Assembly: GCF_014697195.1 (NCBI RefSeq)
Contig: NZ_JACJRJ010000040.1
Coordinates: forward strand, 1-58,597
DNA length: 58,597 nt
Origin: Cylindrospermum sp. FACHB-282
GTDB lineage: Bacteria > Cyanobacteriota > Cyanobacteriia > Cyanobacteriales > Nostocaceae
Reading direction: 5' to 3'
Below are positions 9,090-18,594 of the stretch, piece by piece. The translations under genes were made by a program, and so were the position numbers. The notes beneath the pieces were generated by a model. It had not been told where the DNA came from and ran no database searches. It saw only the letters and a program-made list of their open reading frames with translations. Numbering within the stretch: the stretch's first letter is position 1; every line of letters starts with the position of its first letter.

Positions 9090-9662
9090 ATGCAATATCC
9101 TGTAAAATTTTTCACTGTAGAAGAATATATCGAATTAGAAAAATCTAGTCAAATTCGACATGAATATCTTAGGGGTCAAATTTTTGCCCTGTCTGAAGAT
9201 AGCAAAGAACACAATATAATAGCTGATAATATTTACTCACGGTTACGTTCTCACTTGCGGGGTAGTTCCTGTAACACCTTTATGTCAGAGATGAAAGTGA
9301 AGATAAAATCAGCCATTGAGAATAAACCCACATTTTACTATCCTGATGTCATAGTCTCTTGTGATCCCCAAGACCAAGACCGCTATTTCTTAAATTATCC
9401 CTGCTTAATTATAGAAGTGCTATCACCAAATACAGAAATAACAAAGAGACGAGAGAAACTTGTCAATTATCTGACCTTAGAAAAATTGCGAGAGTATGTA
9501 TTAATTTGTCCAGATGAAATAAAAATAGAAATTTATCGTCAAGATGCTCAAGGAAATTGGACAATACAAATATTAGGTAAAGATGCTCAATTAAACTTAT
9601 ATTCAGTTGGTTTAACTCTAAAAATGGCAGATATATATGAAGATGTTCTAATTGTTGATTGA
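9090..9662 (+). CDS. Uma2 family (DUF820) putative nuclease
   Basis: 190 residues, the family length. It shows the PD-(D/E)XK pattern: Asp in FYYPDVIVSCD, Glu in PCLIIEVLSPNTE and a following Lys/Arg-rich KRREKLVNYL helix, then LREYVLICPDEIKIEIYRQ. Uma2 proteins are strongly expanded in cyanobacterial genomes and are suspected nucleases, some linked with transposons; function is unproven. It stands alone with no neighbour that explains it. Confidence 0.88.
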   Translation: MQYPVKFFTVEEYIELEKSSQIRHEYLRGQIFALSEDSKEHNIIADNIYSRLRSHLRGSSCNTFMSEMKVKIKSAIENKPTFYYPDVIVSCDPQDQDRYFLNYPCLIIEVLSPNTEITKRREKLVNYLTLEKLREYVLICPDEIKIEIYRQDAQGNWTIQILGKDAQLNLYSVGLTLKMADIYEDVLIVD

Positions 9663-9878
9663 AGTTCCAGTTTACACCAAAACAACCTTAGATACCAAAG
9701 CCGATATTTTGGATGATGGTACTATCTATGGATGGTGAAGAATTATCAAATTTGTATAATATATGTCTAAGTACTAGCCTCGACAGTGAGGGGTGGCGTG
9801 GATATATTTTCTACTAAAAAGATACTACTGGGAAAAAATCGGTTACAAGTATGTTAAACAATTAACTCTCAAGAATCA

Positions 9879-11972
9879 ATGGTGAACTCTACCCTCGTTG
9901 CCACACTCTATGTCAATCCTGCGACAGGGAATGATACCAATGCTGGTTCCCGGTTGAGTCCCTTTAGAAGCCTTAGCCGTGCCCTCAAAGCTGCCAAATC
10001 ACCAGGAATTATTCAGTTGGCATCGGGAACTTACAGCGCTACCAGTGGTGAGGTTTTTCCCATAGTCATTCCTACGGGATTGCTGGTGGTGGGTAACGAA
10101 GCAAACAAAGGTCAGGGGATTGTGATTTCCGGGAGTGGCGAGTATCAAAGCCCTAGTTTTGGGGTGCAAAATATCACACTACTGCTGCTAGGTGATGCCA
10201 GCCTCTTAGGTGTAACTGTCACGAATCCCACACCCAAAGGCACTGGTATCTGGATTGAATCGACAGCACCCACCTTGGCTAACAATACCTTGAGCAACTG
10301 TGGAAGAGAAGGGATATTTACGACCGGCACAGCCAAACCTGCCATTGTAGATAATCTGTTTCAGCAAAATCTTGCCAGTGGGTTATTTATGGCACGTAAT
10401 AGCAAAGGGGAAGTGCTGCGGAACATTTTTCAAAATAACCCTTTAGGCATTGCAATTAGCGATTTTGCGGCTCCTTTGGTAGCAAATAACAAACTATCAG
10501 CCAACCGGACGGCGATCGCACTATCCCGCGATGCTAGACCCGTATTAAGGCGAAATGTGATTGCCAAAAATACCCAAGGTGGTTTGTTAGTGAATGGGAA
10601 TGCAGTTCCTGACTTAGGTAACGCCCAAGATCCTGCTGACAACATTTTTCGTGACCAGGGAGAATTTGATTTACAAAATTTATCATCACAAAAGCTGATT
10701 TCTGTAGGTAATCAGTTGAATCCTACCCAGGTTAAGGGTTTGGTAGAATTTATCGCCGCTACCGCAGACACATCCAGTCAAGTAGCAGTCAGTTCTGGCT
10801 TTTCTGATTTAGATGGACATTGGGCGGCGGCTTTTGTATCAGCCTTGGCGAACAAAGGCTTAATTAGTGGCTTTGGAGATGGCACTTTTCAGCCAGAAAC
10901 GCCAATTACCCGTGCCCAATATGCTGCTTTGATTACTAAAACTTTTCAGTTGCCTGCCAGTAATCAACTCAGCAGATTTACGGATATTAAACCAGACTTT
11001 TGGGCAGCTTCAGCGATATTGAGTGCGGCCGATCTGGGCTTTGTCAGTGGTTTCCCCGATGGAACTTATCGACCAGGACAAAATTTGACTAAGGCTCAGG
11101 CCCTAGTATCAATTGTCAATGGGTTAAAATACAGCGGCGGCAATCCGAACGTATTAAGTGTTTACACTGACCGTGCCCAAATTCCCAGTTATGCCACCAA
11201 TGCGATCGCCGTTGCCACCCAAAAACTGCTAGTAGTGAACTACCCGCGAATAGACCAACTAGAACCAATGGAAGAAATCACCCGCGCAGAGGTAGCCGCA
11301 TTAATTTATCAGGCATTAGTTGCGGGTGGTAAAGAAAGCGCCATAAATTCCCCCTACATTGTCAGTCCTGAAGCTGATATCCCCTCCTTTAGCGACCTAG
11401 TGGGACATTGGGCCGAAGCCTTTATCCGCGGCTTAGTGAGTATGGAATTAACTCAAGGGTTTGCTGATGGGACTTACCAACCAGATAAACCCATGACACG
11501 GGCCCAATACACAGCTTTAGTAACGGCTGCCTTTAACCCTGCGCCCAAACGACCAGCAACAGAATTTACCGACGTACCCAAAGATTTTTGGGCTGCTATT
11601 GCCATCCAGATTGCAGCTAGCGGTGGATTTGTGAGCGGATTTAGCGATCGCACCTTCCGCCCCCATCAAAACGTGCAAAGGCTACAGGTAATAGTTTCCT
11701 TAGTCAACGGATTAGGACTATCTGCCACTGATGACCAAGCCTTACTTGCCTATAGCGATCGCCATACTATTCCCGAATATGCCCGGTCAGCCATAGCCAC
11801 TGCCACAAAACAAAAAATTATTGTTAATTATCCAGACCTCAAGCTGCTAGAGCCAACGCGGGAGGCTACACGGGCTGAAGTTGCGGCAATGGTTTATCAG
11901 GCATTAGTTGCGATCGGGCGCATCAAAGCTATAAATTCGCCCTACATAGTGGTGTTGCATATTACCAATTGA
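9879..11972 (+). CDS. DUF1565 beta-helix protein with repeated SLH domains
   Basis: 697 residues. Residues 9-290 form a right-handed parallel beta-helix starting with the DUF1565 block LYVNPATGNDTNAGS and continuing with NNxFxxN-type rungs. Residues about 310-690 carry two pairs of S-layer homology modules, recognisable by GHWAAAFVSALANKGLISGF, DFWAASAILSAADLGFVSGF, GHWAEAFIRGLVSMELTQGF and DFWAAIAIQIAASGGFVSGF. SLH domains anchor proteins to cell-wall polymers. Oddly, no signal peptide precedes the helix: the ATG at 9879 follows an in-frame TAA at 9855. A shorter, clearly exported paralogue lies at 13229-14932 on the other strand. Confidence 0.85.
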   Translation: MVNSTLVATLYVNPATGNDTNAGSRLSPFRSLSRALKAAKSPGIIQLASGTYSATSGEVFPIVIPTGLLVVGNEANKGQGIVISGSGEYQSPSFGVQNITLLLLGDASLLGVTVTNPTPKGTGIWIESTAPTLANNTLSNCGREGIFTTGTAKPAIVDNLFQQNLASGLFMARNSKGEVLRNIFQNNPLGIAISDFAAPLVANNKLSANRTAIALSRDARPVLRRNVIAKNTQGGLLVNGNAVPDLGNAQDPADNIFRDQGEFDLQNLSSQKLISVGNQLNPTQVKGLVEFIAATADTSSQVAVSSGFSDLDGHWAAAFVSALANKGLISGFGDGTFQPETPITRAQYAALITKTFQLPASNQLSRFTDIKPDFWAASAILSAADLGFVSGFPDGTYRPGQNLTKAQALVSIVNGLKYSGGNPNVLSVYTDRAQIPSYATNAIAVATQKLLVVNYPRIDQLEPMEEITRAEVAALIYQALVAGGKESAINSPYIVSPEADIPSFSDLVGHWAEAFIRGLVSMELTQGFADGTYQPDKPMTRAQYTALVTAAFNPAPKRPATEFTDVPKDFWAAIAIQIAASGGFVSGFSDRTFRPHQNVQRLQVIVSLVNGLGLSATDDQALLAYSDRHTIPEYARSAIATATKQKIIVNYPDLKLLEPTREATRAEVAAMVYQALVAIGRIKAINSPYIVVLHITN

Positions 11973-12050
11973 CAAGTAGAATGAAAAACACTGCCTATCA
12001 ACTTAGAAACTCGTGAGAAAACTCATGTAGCCAAAAGAACGCTAGGCTAT

Positions 12051-13136
12051 ATGCGATGGGTCGAAAATTTATACCTATTGCCTGGAACTAACAGCCCTAT
12101 GTTAACAACAGCCCCAAACACCTCTGCCGACTTAGCAGCAACCTTATTAGCTCACTATAGTTTTGACCTCAATGGTTATAGCCCCAGTGAGTTAATTGAC
12201 AAATGGCGAGTAGAACACCCAATCGATTGGCTACATTTAGCAGTAATTGAGGCGTTGTATCTAGGTCGTTACAAAGCAGTATCAGTACAACAACTCTTAA
12301 ACTTTTGGCAGCGACGAGGACAGGTAATCTACCATTTCAACATGGAATTTGAACGCCTGATTTGCAGCAAATTCCCCGAAACCTTAACCGCAACGGCGGC
12401 ACCAGTCCTATCGCCTGGGCAAAAACACACGACCATTGAGCAGCTGACAAATTCTCACTTATCACCTGCTAAGGTTGAGAATAGTTACCGACAAAGCAAG
12501 ACTACACCCCAACAGCTAGCGAGTAGCAAAGAAGTGGGGAAGGGGGGAAGTCGGGACGGGGGCAACGTCTTAACATCTCCCTCTTTTAAGGTGGCCCCAG
12601 AACCAGCACCCCGGCAACTGGCTGCTGCTGTTAGCCAAAAGGTGGTTGTCCAAGAGAGACTGCCCCTAAAAACCCCATCACCAATGCCAACACAACTACT
12701 AGAACAGTTGCCAACAAAGGCGAATAATCCGCCCATTGGACAATTTACCCCCCAAATGAGCGATCGCCTCCCCCAGAAACTACCAGAACAGTTGCCAACA
12801 AAGGCGAATAATCCGCCCATTGGACAATTTACCCCCCAAATGAGCGAACGCCTCCCCCAGAAACTACTAGAAGCCTTGCCAGCAAAACCTAATAATTCGC
12901 CCATTGGACAATTTACCCCCCAAATGAGCGAACGCCTCCCCCAGAAACTACTAGGAGCCTTGCCAGCAAAACCTAATAATTCGCCCATTGGACAATTTAC
13001 CCCCCAAATGAGCGTAGAACCCTTGCCAACAACGCCTAATAATCCGCCAATTGGGCAATTTACCCCTCAAAAAAGCGATCGCACTGAGTCATTTACATCC
13101 AAACTTAAAGCAATGTCTATTGAAAGTGCTGAGTAA
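12051..13136 (+). CDS. Protein of unknown function with 28-residue repeats
   Basis: 361 residues from ATG 12051; ATG 12099 (MLTTAPNT) is an alternative start. The N-terminal 110 residues look like a compact conserved domain (LAATLLAHYSFDLNGYSPSE, then IDWLHLAVIEALYLGRYKAV) of a kind I have seen only as hypothetical in cyanobacteria. A variable linker follows. The C-terminal third is made of repeats containing PIGQFTPQMSxRLPQKL, encoded by 84-bp DNA repeats. No signal peptide or catalytic motif is visible. It lies between two DUF1565 genes and converges on the second. Confidence 0.65.
   Translation: MRWVENLYLLPGTNSPMLTTAPNTSADLAATLLAHYSFDLNGYSPSELIDKWRVEHPIDWLHLAVIEALYLGRYKAVSVQQLLNFWQRRGQVIYHFNMEFERLICSKFPETLTATAAPVLSPGQKHTTIEQLTNSHLSPAKVENSYRQSKTTPQQLASSKEVGKGGSRDGGNVLTSPSFKVAPEPAPRQLAAAVSQKVVVQERLPLKTPSPMPTQLLEQLPTKANNPPIGQFTPQMSDRLPQKLPEQLPTKANNPPIGQFTPQMSERLPQKLLEALPAKPNNSPIGQFTPQMSERLPQKLLGALPAKPNNSPIGQFTPQMSVEPLPTTPNNPPIGQFTPQKSDRTESFTSKLKAMSIESAE
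12705..13070 (+). repeat. 84-bp tandem repeat inside a coding region
   Basis: Units start at 12705, 12789, 12873 and 12957, exactly 84 bp apart, followed by a shortened last copy. Each encodes a 28-residue unit with PPIGQFTPQM or SPIGQFTPQM. Copies are nearly identical, so the array expanded recently. The antisense strand is also open across it, but that follows from the repeat. Confidence 0.92.
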
Positions 13137-13137
13137 A

Positions 13138-13164
13138 AATCCCCTGGCTGTTCGCCAAGGGATT
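13138..13164. terminator. Hairpin between convergent genes
   Basis: AATCCCCTGGC and GCCAAGGGATT form an 11-bp stem (one mismatch) around a TGTTC loop just after the stop codon of the repeat protein. It has no strong T-tract, so it may be a weak or bidirectional terminator. Confidence 0.5.
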
Positions 13165-13228
13165 GTCAAAGTACTGGAATTATGCTTAGTTTAATAGTTG
13201 TTAGCCAATTAGTAATCAACACTCAGCA

Positions 13229-14932
13229 CTAATTCAAACGTTCAACAATGGCTCTTAAACCTTTACTATTGAATATTTTGAGCATTCCCGTGGCGTTAGA
13301 TTGACTGCTAAAAACACCTGCTTGCATAACTTTGCGACCTTGCCGAACAGTAGAAAAAGCACCAGGAGCAAGCGATCGCACCAATTGCCTATCCTTATCA
13401 GTTGCAACTTGCACCACCACACGATAACGGGCATTCACCAAAGAATCTCCACCATAGGCCCCAGTGACAAAACTTTTGCCTACTGGCAATGATTGCCCTT
13501 GATTTATCGCCCTACTAGATGATGGTGCCGGAGGTGCAGCAAACTCGATAGTATTGGTCTCAATTTGGACATAATTCAATTGCGGCATACCCGGCTGCAA
13601 TGTTGGTAAGCGGCTGGGAGTCGGAGATTCAGCAACACTACTATTAGGCAGCTCAGTGTCAGAGGCAGAAACTCGGATATTGGCTGGCAATAGTGGCAAC
13701 TGATTTTTCAATGGTCGAGAGCTATTCCCAGAAACGGGTTTAGTCGGTGTAATTCTATTGCTGGGCAATGGTGCCGTGTACTTAGGGGAAATTTGAGGAA
13801 CTGTAGGAGCAGAGAAAACGATTTCTCCAGTAGTGGGTACCTCCTGCAAGCTACCATTAGGCAAAGGTTCAGTGGGAGAATTTTGGCCTATAGAAGCTGT
13901 TACCCCGTTAATATCTACCCTACCAGCAATGCGATTGTTAGCCAGGTTATTGCCAGGGGCAGAAATTAGCTGCTTGGCAGCACTGGCATTAACGTCATAG
14001 CGGCCATTATTCCGAAATTCATTACCTCCTGGTTCCGAGGCACTACCCAAATCTGGTATTGCTTGGGCAATGACTACCAAACCATCTTCTTTACTGCCTT
14101 GAATTAAATTATTCCGCAAAATTGGGCGGGCATTAGCTTGCACTATCACACCCGATCTATTGTTCTGAATTTGATTACCCACCACCATGGGATGAGCATT
14201 TTGGGCGACATTGATGCCAAAGCCAGTTTGTTGAAAGATATTTTCCCGCACTTGGGGCTGGGAATAACCGCTAACTGTCAACCCATTAGCGCCATTGCGA
14301 TAAAAATAATTTTTGCTAATAGTGGGGGCAGCGTTACCAGTAACAGAAATTCCATCCTGAGTGTTCTCAGTAAAAGTATTTTCCTGAATTATGGGATTGC
14401 TGGATTCAATCCATAAACCGTAACCACGGGGGTTAGTGTTGGTGACACTCACCCCACTTAACCCCGCTTGGTTGGCGCCAACAATGGTGACATTTTGACC
14501 ACCAAAGCTGCGGCTCAGGTATCCACCACCGCCGACGATCTTAATATTCCTGCCTTTGTTGCCTGTGTCCCCTTGAATAGAAACACCCTGTTTGAGAATT
14601 AAGGGAAATACCTCACCTGTCTCAGCGCTGTATGTCCCAGAAGAGAGCATAATTACAGTATTTGGCTGGGCTACTTGCAAGGCTTGAGTAATCGTCTTCC
14701 AAGGAGCGCGTTCACCACCATTGCCTGCTTTGTCATCTCCGATACTTGGGTTGACAAACAGAACGTTAACCTGAGAGATTGTTTTTTCACCATGAGGCGT
14801 TTGTTCTGATGCTGTGGGAATCTGAGCAAAGCCTTGGCCCAAGCTTGTGCCCAAGAGTGCCATACTGGCTACTCCCAGACCAAAGCTAAAACGCAATACT
14901 ATGGCTAATTCTCGCAGAATCTGCTTGGCCAT
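13229..14932 (-). CDS. Exported DUF1565 beta-helix protein with SPOR-like C-terminus
   Basis: Start set at the ATG at 14932 (MAKQILREL), giving about 567 residues with a signal peptide ending GQGFAQ. A longer frame to a TTG at 15151 lacks sense as a secreted protein; ATG 14962 is a second option. The DUF1565 block LFVNPSIGDDKAGNGGERAP is followed by beta-helix rungs such as GNQIQNNRSGVIVQANARPI. A Pro/Ser-rich linker then leads to the C-terminal RYRVVVQVATDKDRQLVRSL...VMQAGVFSSQSNA, which resembles a SPOR peptidoglycan-binding fold. It is a paralogue of the SLH protein at 9879, with a different wall-binding tail. Confidence 0.8.
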   Translation of the reverse strand: MAKQILRELAIVLRFSFGLGVASMALLGTSLGQGFAQIPTASEQTPHGEKTISQVNVLFVNPSIGDDKAGNGGERAPWKTITQALQVAQPNTVIMLSSGTYSAETGEVFPLILKQGVSIQGDTGNKGRNIKIVGGGGYLSRSFGGQNVTIVGANQAGLSGVSVTNTNPRGYGLWIESSNPIIQENTFTENTQDGISVTGNAAPTISKNYFYRNGANGLTVSGYSQPQVRENIFQQTGFGINVAQNAHPMVVGNQIQNNRSGVIVQANARPILRNNLIQGSKEDGLVVIAQAIPDLGSASEPGGNEFRNNGRYDVNASAAKQLISAPGNNLANNRIAGRVDINGVTASIGQNSPTEPLPNGSLQEVPTTGEIVFSAPTVPQISPKYTAPLPSNRITPTKPVSGNSSRPLKNQLPLLPANIRVSASDTELPNSSVAESPTPSRLPTLQPGMPQLNYVQIETNTIEFAAPPAPSSSRAINQGQSLPVGKSFVTGAYGGDSLVNARYRVVVQVATDKDRQLVRSLAPGAFSTVRQGRKVMQAGVFSSQSNATGMLKIFNSKGLRAIVERLN

Positions 14933-15403
14933 CCGGTACTGAAGCAACTTGAGAGGGAGCATCAATTTAATCCAACTCCTAAGAAAGTACAATAAATTCT
15001 TATACTCTGACGATGGGAGTATGTCGATAATGTTACCCACATATTGACATATTGCCCAATCGGCTATTTTGAAGGGTTCATGAGTGTGGTGTTTGTGGAT
15101 ATGTTCAAGATAGGGATATTGCTGCTGCCGAAGTAATGCTTTATTGGGCAAAAGGTATTCTACCGGGGTTAGGAACTAACCTCGTAGACGCTGATGTCAC
15201 TAGCTCTACCGCATACACCAGTGAGCGTAAGCAAACTGTTAGTATGAGGCAACTAGGGCAAAGGAAGCGTCAAAAATCCAATCCTACTGGGGTGGTTGTA
15301 GAAACCCATCCCTCAACGAAGTAGGGGTGGGTAGTTCATTACAATTTATTTAATAAATCTGCAACCGTACCAAAGATATGAAAAAACCAATGGGGTTATT
15401 CTA
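14933..15403. other. Intergenic region between divergent genes
   Basis: About 470 bp between the DUF1565 gene and thiE. The left part keeps an open minus-strand frame up to 15151, discussed under the gene. The rest shows only short motifs. I looked for a TPP riboswitch ahead of thiE and did not find its conserved CTGAGA and ACCTGA elements. Confidence 0.5.
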
Positions 15404-16474
15404 ATGGTCGAAGCCCCAAGCCAAAGACAACAAATGCAGCAAGTTGTGTACCGGATTTTAGACGCCAATTTAGATCGCGCTCGTGAGGGCTTGCGAATTA
15501 TTGAAGAATGGTGTCGCTTTGGATTGAATAACGCCCAGTTGGCTGGGGAATGTAAGCACCTGCGGCAAGAGGTGGGTAACTGGCATACGGCTGAACTCAG
15601 GACGGCACGAGATACCCCTGGTGATCTGGGGACTGATTTAACCCATCCCCAGGAAGAATTACGCACTAGTATTGAATCATTGTTGCAAGCTAACTTTTGC
15701 CGTGTCCAAGAAGCAATGCGGGTGCTGGAAGAATACGGCAAGCTTTACCATCCAAATATGGGGGCAGCTTTTAAGCAGATGCGCTATCGGGTGTATACCC
15801 TAGAAAGTAACTTAATGGGTTATCAGCGCCATCAACTGCTGTGGCGATCGCACTTATATCTTGTAACTTCCCCCGTAGATACTTTATTTCCTACGGTGGA
15901 AGCGGCGCTCAAAGGTGGTTTAACCCTGCTACAGTATCGCGAAAAAACTGCTGATGATGTTTTGCGTTTAGAACGAGGAATCAAACTGCGGCAGCTATGC
16001 CACACTTACGGCGCTCTATTTATCATCAATGACCGAGTGGATTTGGCTTTAGCATTAGATGCCGATGGGGTACATTTGGGACAGCAGGATCTACCGATTG
16101 CGGTGGCTCGGCAATTACTCGGAACCCAGCGATTGATCGGACGTTCTACCACAAATCCCGAAGAAATGCGAGGAGCAATTGCCGAAGGTGCAGATTATAT
16201 CGGCGTGGGCCCAGTTTATGAAACGCCGACGAAAGCAGGTAAGGCAGCGGCAGGCTTAGAATATGTGAGATATGCAGCCAAAAACTGTACTATTCCCTGG
16301 TTTACCATTGGGGGAATAGATGCGAATAATATTAATGATGTGATTGATGCCGGTGCAGAACGGGTGGCTGTGGTGCGATCGCTGATGCAAGCGGAACAAC
16401 CTACCTTGGTGACACAGTATTTTCTCTCCCAACTAAATCGAGTGAAACTCAAACCGGAATCTAGCAACAATTAA
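15404..16474 (+). CDS. thiE: Thiamine-phosphate synthase with N-terminal extension
   Basis: 356 residues. The C-terminal 210 residues are the classic ThiE TIM barrel: LTLLQYREKTADD, FIINDRVDLALALDADGVHLGQQDLP, IGRSTTNPEEM and GVGPVYETPTKAGKAA. The enzyme joins the HMP-pyrophosphate and thiazole moieties to thiamine monophosphate. The first 140 residues (RILDANLDRAREGLRIIEEW...) are an extra helical domain seen in cyanobacterial and some other ThiE proteins, of unclear role. thiS follows after 28 bp on the same strand, fitting a small thiamine operon. Confidence 0.95.
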   Translation: MVEAPSQRQQMQQVVYRILDANLDRAREGLRIIEEWCRFGLNNAQLAGECKHLRQEVGNWHTAELRTARDTPGDLGTDLTHPQEELRTSIESLLQANFCRVQEAMRVLEEYGKLYHPNMGAAFKQMRYRVYTLESNLMGYQRHQLLWRSHLYLVTSPVDTLFPTVEAALKGGLTLLQYREKTADDVLRLERGIKLRQLCHTYGALFIINDRVDLALALDADGVHLGQQDLPIAVARQLLGTQRLIGRSTTNPEEMRGAIAEGADYIGVGPVYETPTKAGKAAAGLEYVRYAAKNCTIPWFTIGGIDANNINDVIDAGAERVAVVRSLMQAEQPTLVTQYFLSQLNRVKLKPESSNN

Positions 16475-16502
16475 AAATGGTTTTCTATATTTGTAATAAC
16501 TT

Positions 16503-16715
16503 ATGCCTATTCAAATAGCACTCCAGGTAAATGGAGAAACTCGCAGTTGTTCATCCCAAACGCCATTACCCGACTTACTCCAAGAGTTAGGCTTTAATCC
16601 CCGCTTGGTGGCGGTAGAGTACAATGGCGAAATCTTACACCGTCAGTTTTGGCAGCAAACTCAAGTACAACCAGGCGATCGCTTAGAAGTTGTGACCATC
16701 GTCGGTGGTGGCTAA
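16503..16715 (+). CDS. thiS: Sulfur carrier protein ThiS
   Basis: 70 residues with the ubiquitin-like ThiS pattern: VNGE near the start, LPDLLQELGFNPRLVAVEYN, and the C-terminal VVTIVGGG whose Gly-Gly end is thiocarboxylated to deliver sulfur for the thiazole ring. It is downstream of thiE. Its last 4 bases overlap the end of the convergent glycosyltransferase gene. Confidence 0.95.
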   Translation: MPIQIALQVNGETRSCSSQTPLPDLLQELGFNPRLVAVEYNGEILHRQFWQQTQVQPGDRLEVVTIVGGG

Positions 16716-17947
16716 TTTAATAAACAGGAATAGCCAGACTCAGGTTTGTACAGCCAGCGGTGCAGGTTTTTTCGTTTAGCTAATTCTTGTCCTTGACGTC
16801 CGAGTTTTTCCCGTAGCGGTTTGTCTTGACACAAAAGCTTAAAAGCTTGGAAAACCTCATAGCCAGATTTGGCATTCACCAGGAGGCCATTTTCTTCGTG
16901 GTGAACTGCATCGAGAACACTACCTGAGCGAGAAGCAATTACAGGTTTACCAAAATAGCTGGCTTCTAAGTAAACCATGGCAAAATCTTCGAGATTTTGA
17001 GTTTTGTGATTCAACAAAGTCAGCATGGCGAATATATCACAGGCTGCATAGTAGCTAGCTAATTCTCGTTCGGGTACATATCCAGCAAAATGTACCCGCT
17101 TGTCTACTCGCAACCGCTGGGATAAAGACTTCAGGTGGGACTCAAAAGGCCCTTGTCCGCAGATTATATAATGGACATCTAGCCCAATAGTTAACAATAG
17201 TGGTAAGTTATCAATCACAAGATCAAAGCTTTTGTGCTTTACCAGCTGTCCTACCGAGAGAATGACAATTGCTGTTTCTGGAATATTGTAAGCCTGACGC
17301 AACCGTAGATTTAAATCATCAAGATGACTAGGACTAGTTGCAGTCCCAAATTTTTCTGGTCTAACTACTGGGTTAATTACGTGGGTAGGGGAATCTACGC
17401 GGAAAGCACTTCTTAGGTAATCTCGTGTATGGGAACTATTACAAACAATCCCTTCAGCCCGTGAGAGTGTTAATTTAAATAGCGATCGCCATAAAGGGTT
17501 ACCTGAAGCACAACGAATATCGTTACCATGCAGATAGATAAAAAAGCGAATAGGTAAGATATAGCTGAGTAGCAACATAGCCGGAAAGTCATAGCCATGA
17601 CACCACTCAATGTAGCGGTAATGATAGCGAAAATAGAGTTTACAAGCTAGCAGCAATGTCCAGATAATATTGAACAGAGACTTGAGGATATTTCCCAGAA
17701 ACCCACCAGTCCAGAACCTAAAGTATGGCCAGCGAAAAACCGGAAACTGCTGCCCTTGGTCAAATACTTTATCTCCTGAACAACCAGCAGCTAGTACAAT
17801 TACCCGGTCTGGGTCTTGCAGACAGCGACTATAGACATACTCCCCAATTACAGCATCTAGCGGACGGAAGATCCGAGATATGACTAAGATATCTGGGTAT
17901 GCAGTTTCGTCCCTGATTTGTGTCCCTATCCGTGAAATATTTTCCAT
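16712..17947 (-). CDS. Glycosyltransferase family 4 protein
   Basis: 411 residues. The C-terminal Rossmann half shows VILSVGQLVKHKSFDLVIDN, CDIFAMLTLLNHKTQNLEDFAMVYLEASYFGKPVIASRSGSVL (read here in two pieces around the EDFAMVYLEA nucleotide-sugar site) and NGLLV, all typical of GT4 retaining transferases. Acceptor and sugar cannot be told. No polysaccharide genes adjoin it. It ends overlapping thiS by 4 bp on the opposite strand. Confidence 0.88.
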   Translation of the reverse strand: MENISRIGTQIRDETAYPDILVISRIFRPLDAVIGEYVYSRCLQDPDRVIVLAAGCSGDKVFDQGQQFPVFRWPYFRFWTGGFLGNILKSLFNIIWTLLLACKLYFRYHYRYIEWCHGYDFPAMLLLSYILPIRFFIYLHGNDIRCASGNPLWRSLFKLTLSRAEGIVCNSSHTRDYLRSAFRVDSPTHVINPVVRPEKFGTATSPSHLDDLNLRLRQAYNIPETAIVILSVGQLVKHKSFDLVIDNLPLLLTIGLDVHYIICGQGPFESHLKSLSQRLRVDKRVHFAGYVPERELASYYAACDIFAMLTLLNHKTQNLEDFAMVYLEASYFGKPVIASRSGSVLDAVHHEENGLLVNAKSGYEVFQAFKLLCQDKPLREKLGRQGQELAKRKNLHRWLYKPESGYSCLLN

Positions 17948-18376
17948 AAATTATTTTGTTTGAGTTTGTGCATATTCAAAATTAAGAATTCAAAATGCCT
18001 CTTTCAGAGGAGCTCCGCTAACAAAATTCAAAATTAAGAAAGATTGATTTGATAGAGTTTCCGGGCTTGTATCTGTCGCCATCTTTTTTGGGAGAGGCTA
18101 CACCTAGGAGTTAGCTGTGCGTCAGCACTACACAATCCACAATCATTCGACTGAGCGCTCACGACGTAAGCACAAAGCGCAGGCTATACGCCAACGCGTA
18201 GCATGACCCAGGAAAGTCTAAAATCGAAAATTGTATAACTTGTTGCAACCATAGCTTTGGTATTTTTTGAGAAGAGAAAATTTCCATCAGTTCATCAGTA
18301 TTTACATGACTTAGAGCTACTGAACAACAAGTCAATTGAAGGATGAATTGTCAACGATGAAATCTAAACTATGAAA
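17948..18376. other. Intergenic region with short palindromes
   Basis: A 429-bp non-coding stretch. It holds short dispersed cyanobacterial palindromic motifs, for example around 18001-18020 (AGAGGAGCTCCGCT) and 18170-18205 (CGCAGGCTATACGCC...GCGTAGC). No ORF is convincing. Confidence 0.5.
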
Positions 18377-18571
18377 TTAGAAATACATTCCACAAATCAA
18401 TCTAGGGGCTGACAACAGGTATTCTTTATCAGCCGCAGAGATGCTGACAGGCAAGAGGTCTGTATGTTTCTCAAAAATGGGAAATGCATTGTACCAAGTT
18501 TTGCTCCAAAACCCTTGTGATTCCAGTGGGGCAGTTGCTGATACTGTATCGAAGTTACCTTTTTTTTGCAT
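18377..18571 (-). CDS. Small protein of unknown function with strong RBS
   Basis: 64 residues starting MQKKGNFDTVSATAPLESQG. An excellent Shine-Dalgarno sequence, AAGGAG, lies 5 bases before the ATG, which is rare in this window and argues that the ORF is real. There is no hydrophobic leader. The middle is aromatic (GFWSKTWYNAFPIFEKH) and the end is LICGMYF. The short leader-like N-terminus could suit a peptide precursor, but no modifying enzyme adjoins it. No family recognised. Confidence 0.5.
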   Translation of the reverse strand: MQKKGNFDTVSATAPLESQGFWSKTWYNAFPIFEKHTDLLPVSISAADKEYLLSAPRLICGMYF

Positions 18572-18594
18572 CCTTTCTCCTTGATTCTAGCTAA

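Noticed and set aside
12485-12988. Minus-strand repetitive ORF of 167 residues
   Set aside because: Antisense to the 84-bp repeat; a length divisible by three keeps the opposite frame open without selection.
14933-15151. N-terminal extension of the DUF1565 protein from a TTG start
   Set aside because: It would place the signal peptide internally; ATG 14932 or 14962 gives a normal exported protein.
15152-15403. Possible TPP riboswitch before thiE
   Set aside because: The conserved CTGAGA and ACCTGA elements and P2-P4 arrangement were not found.
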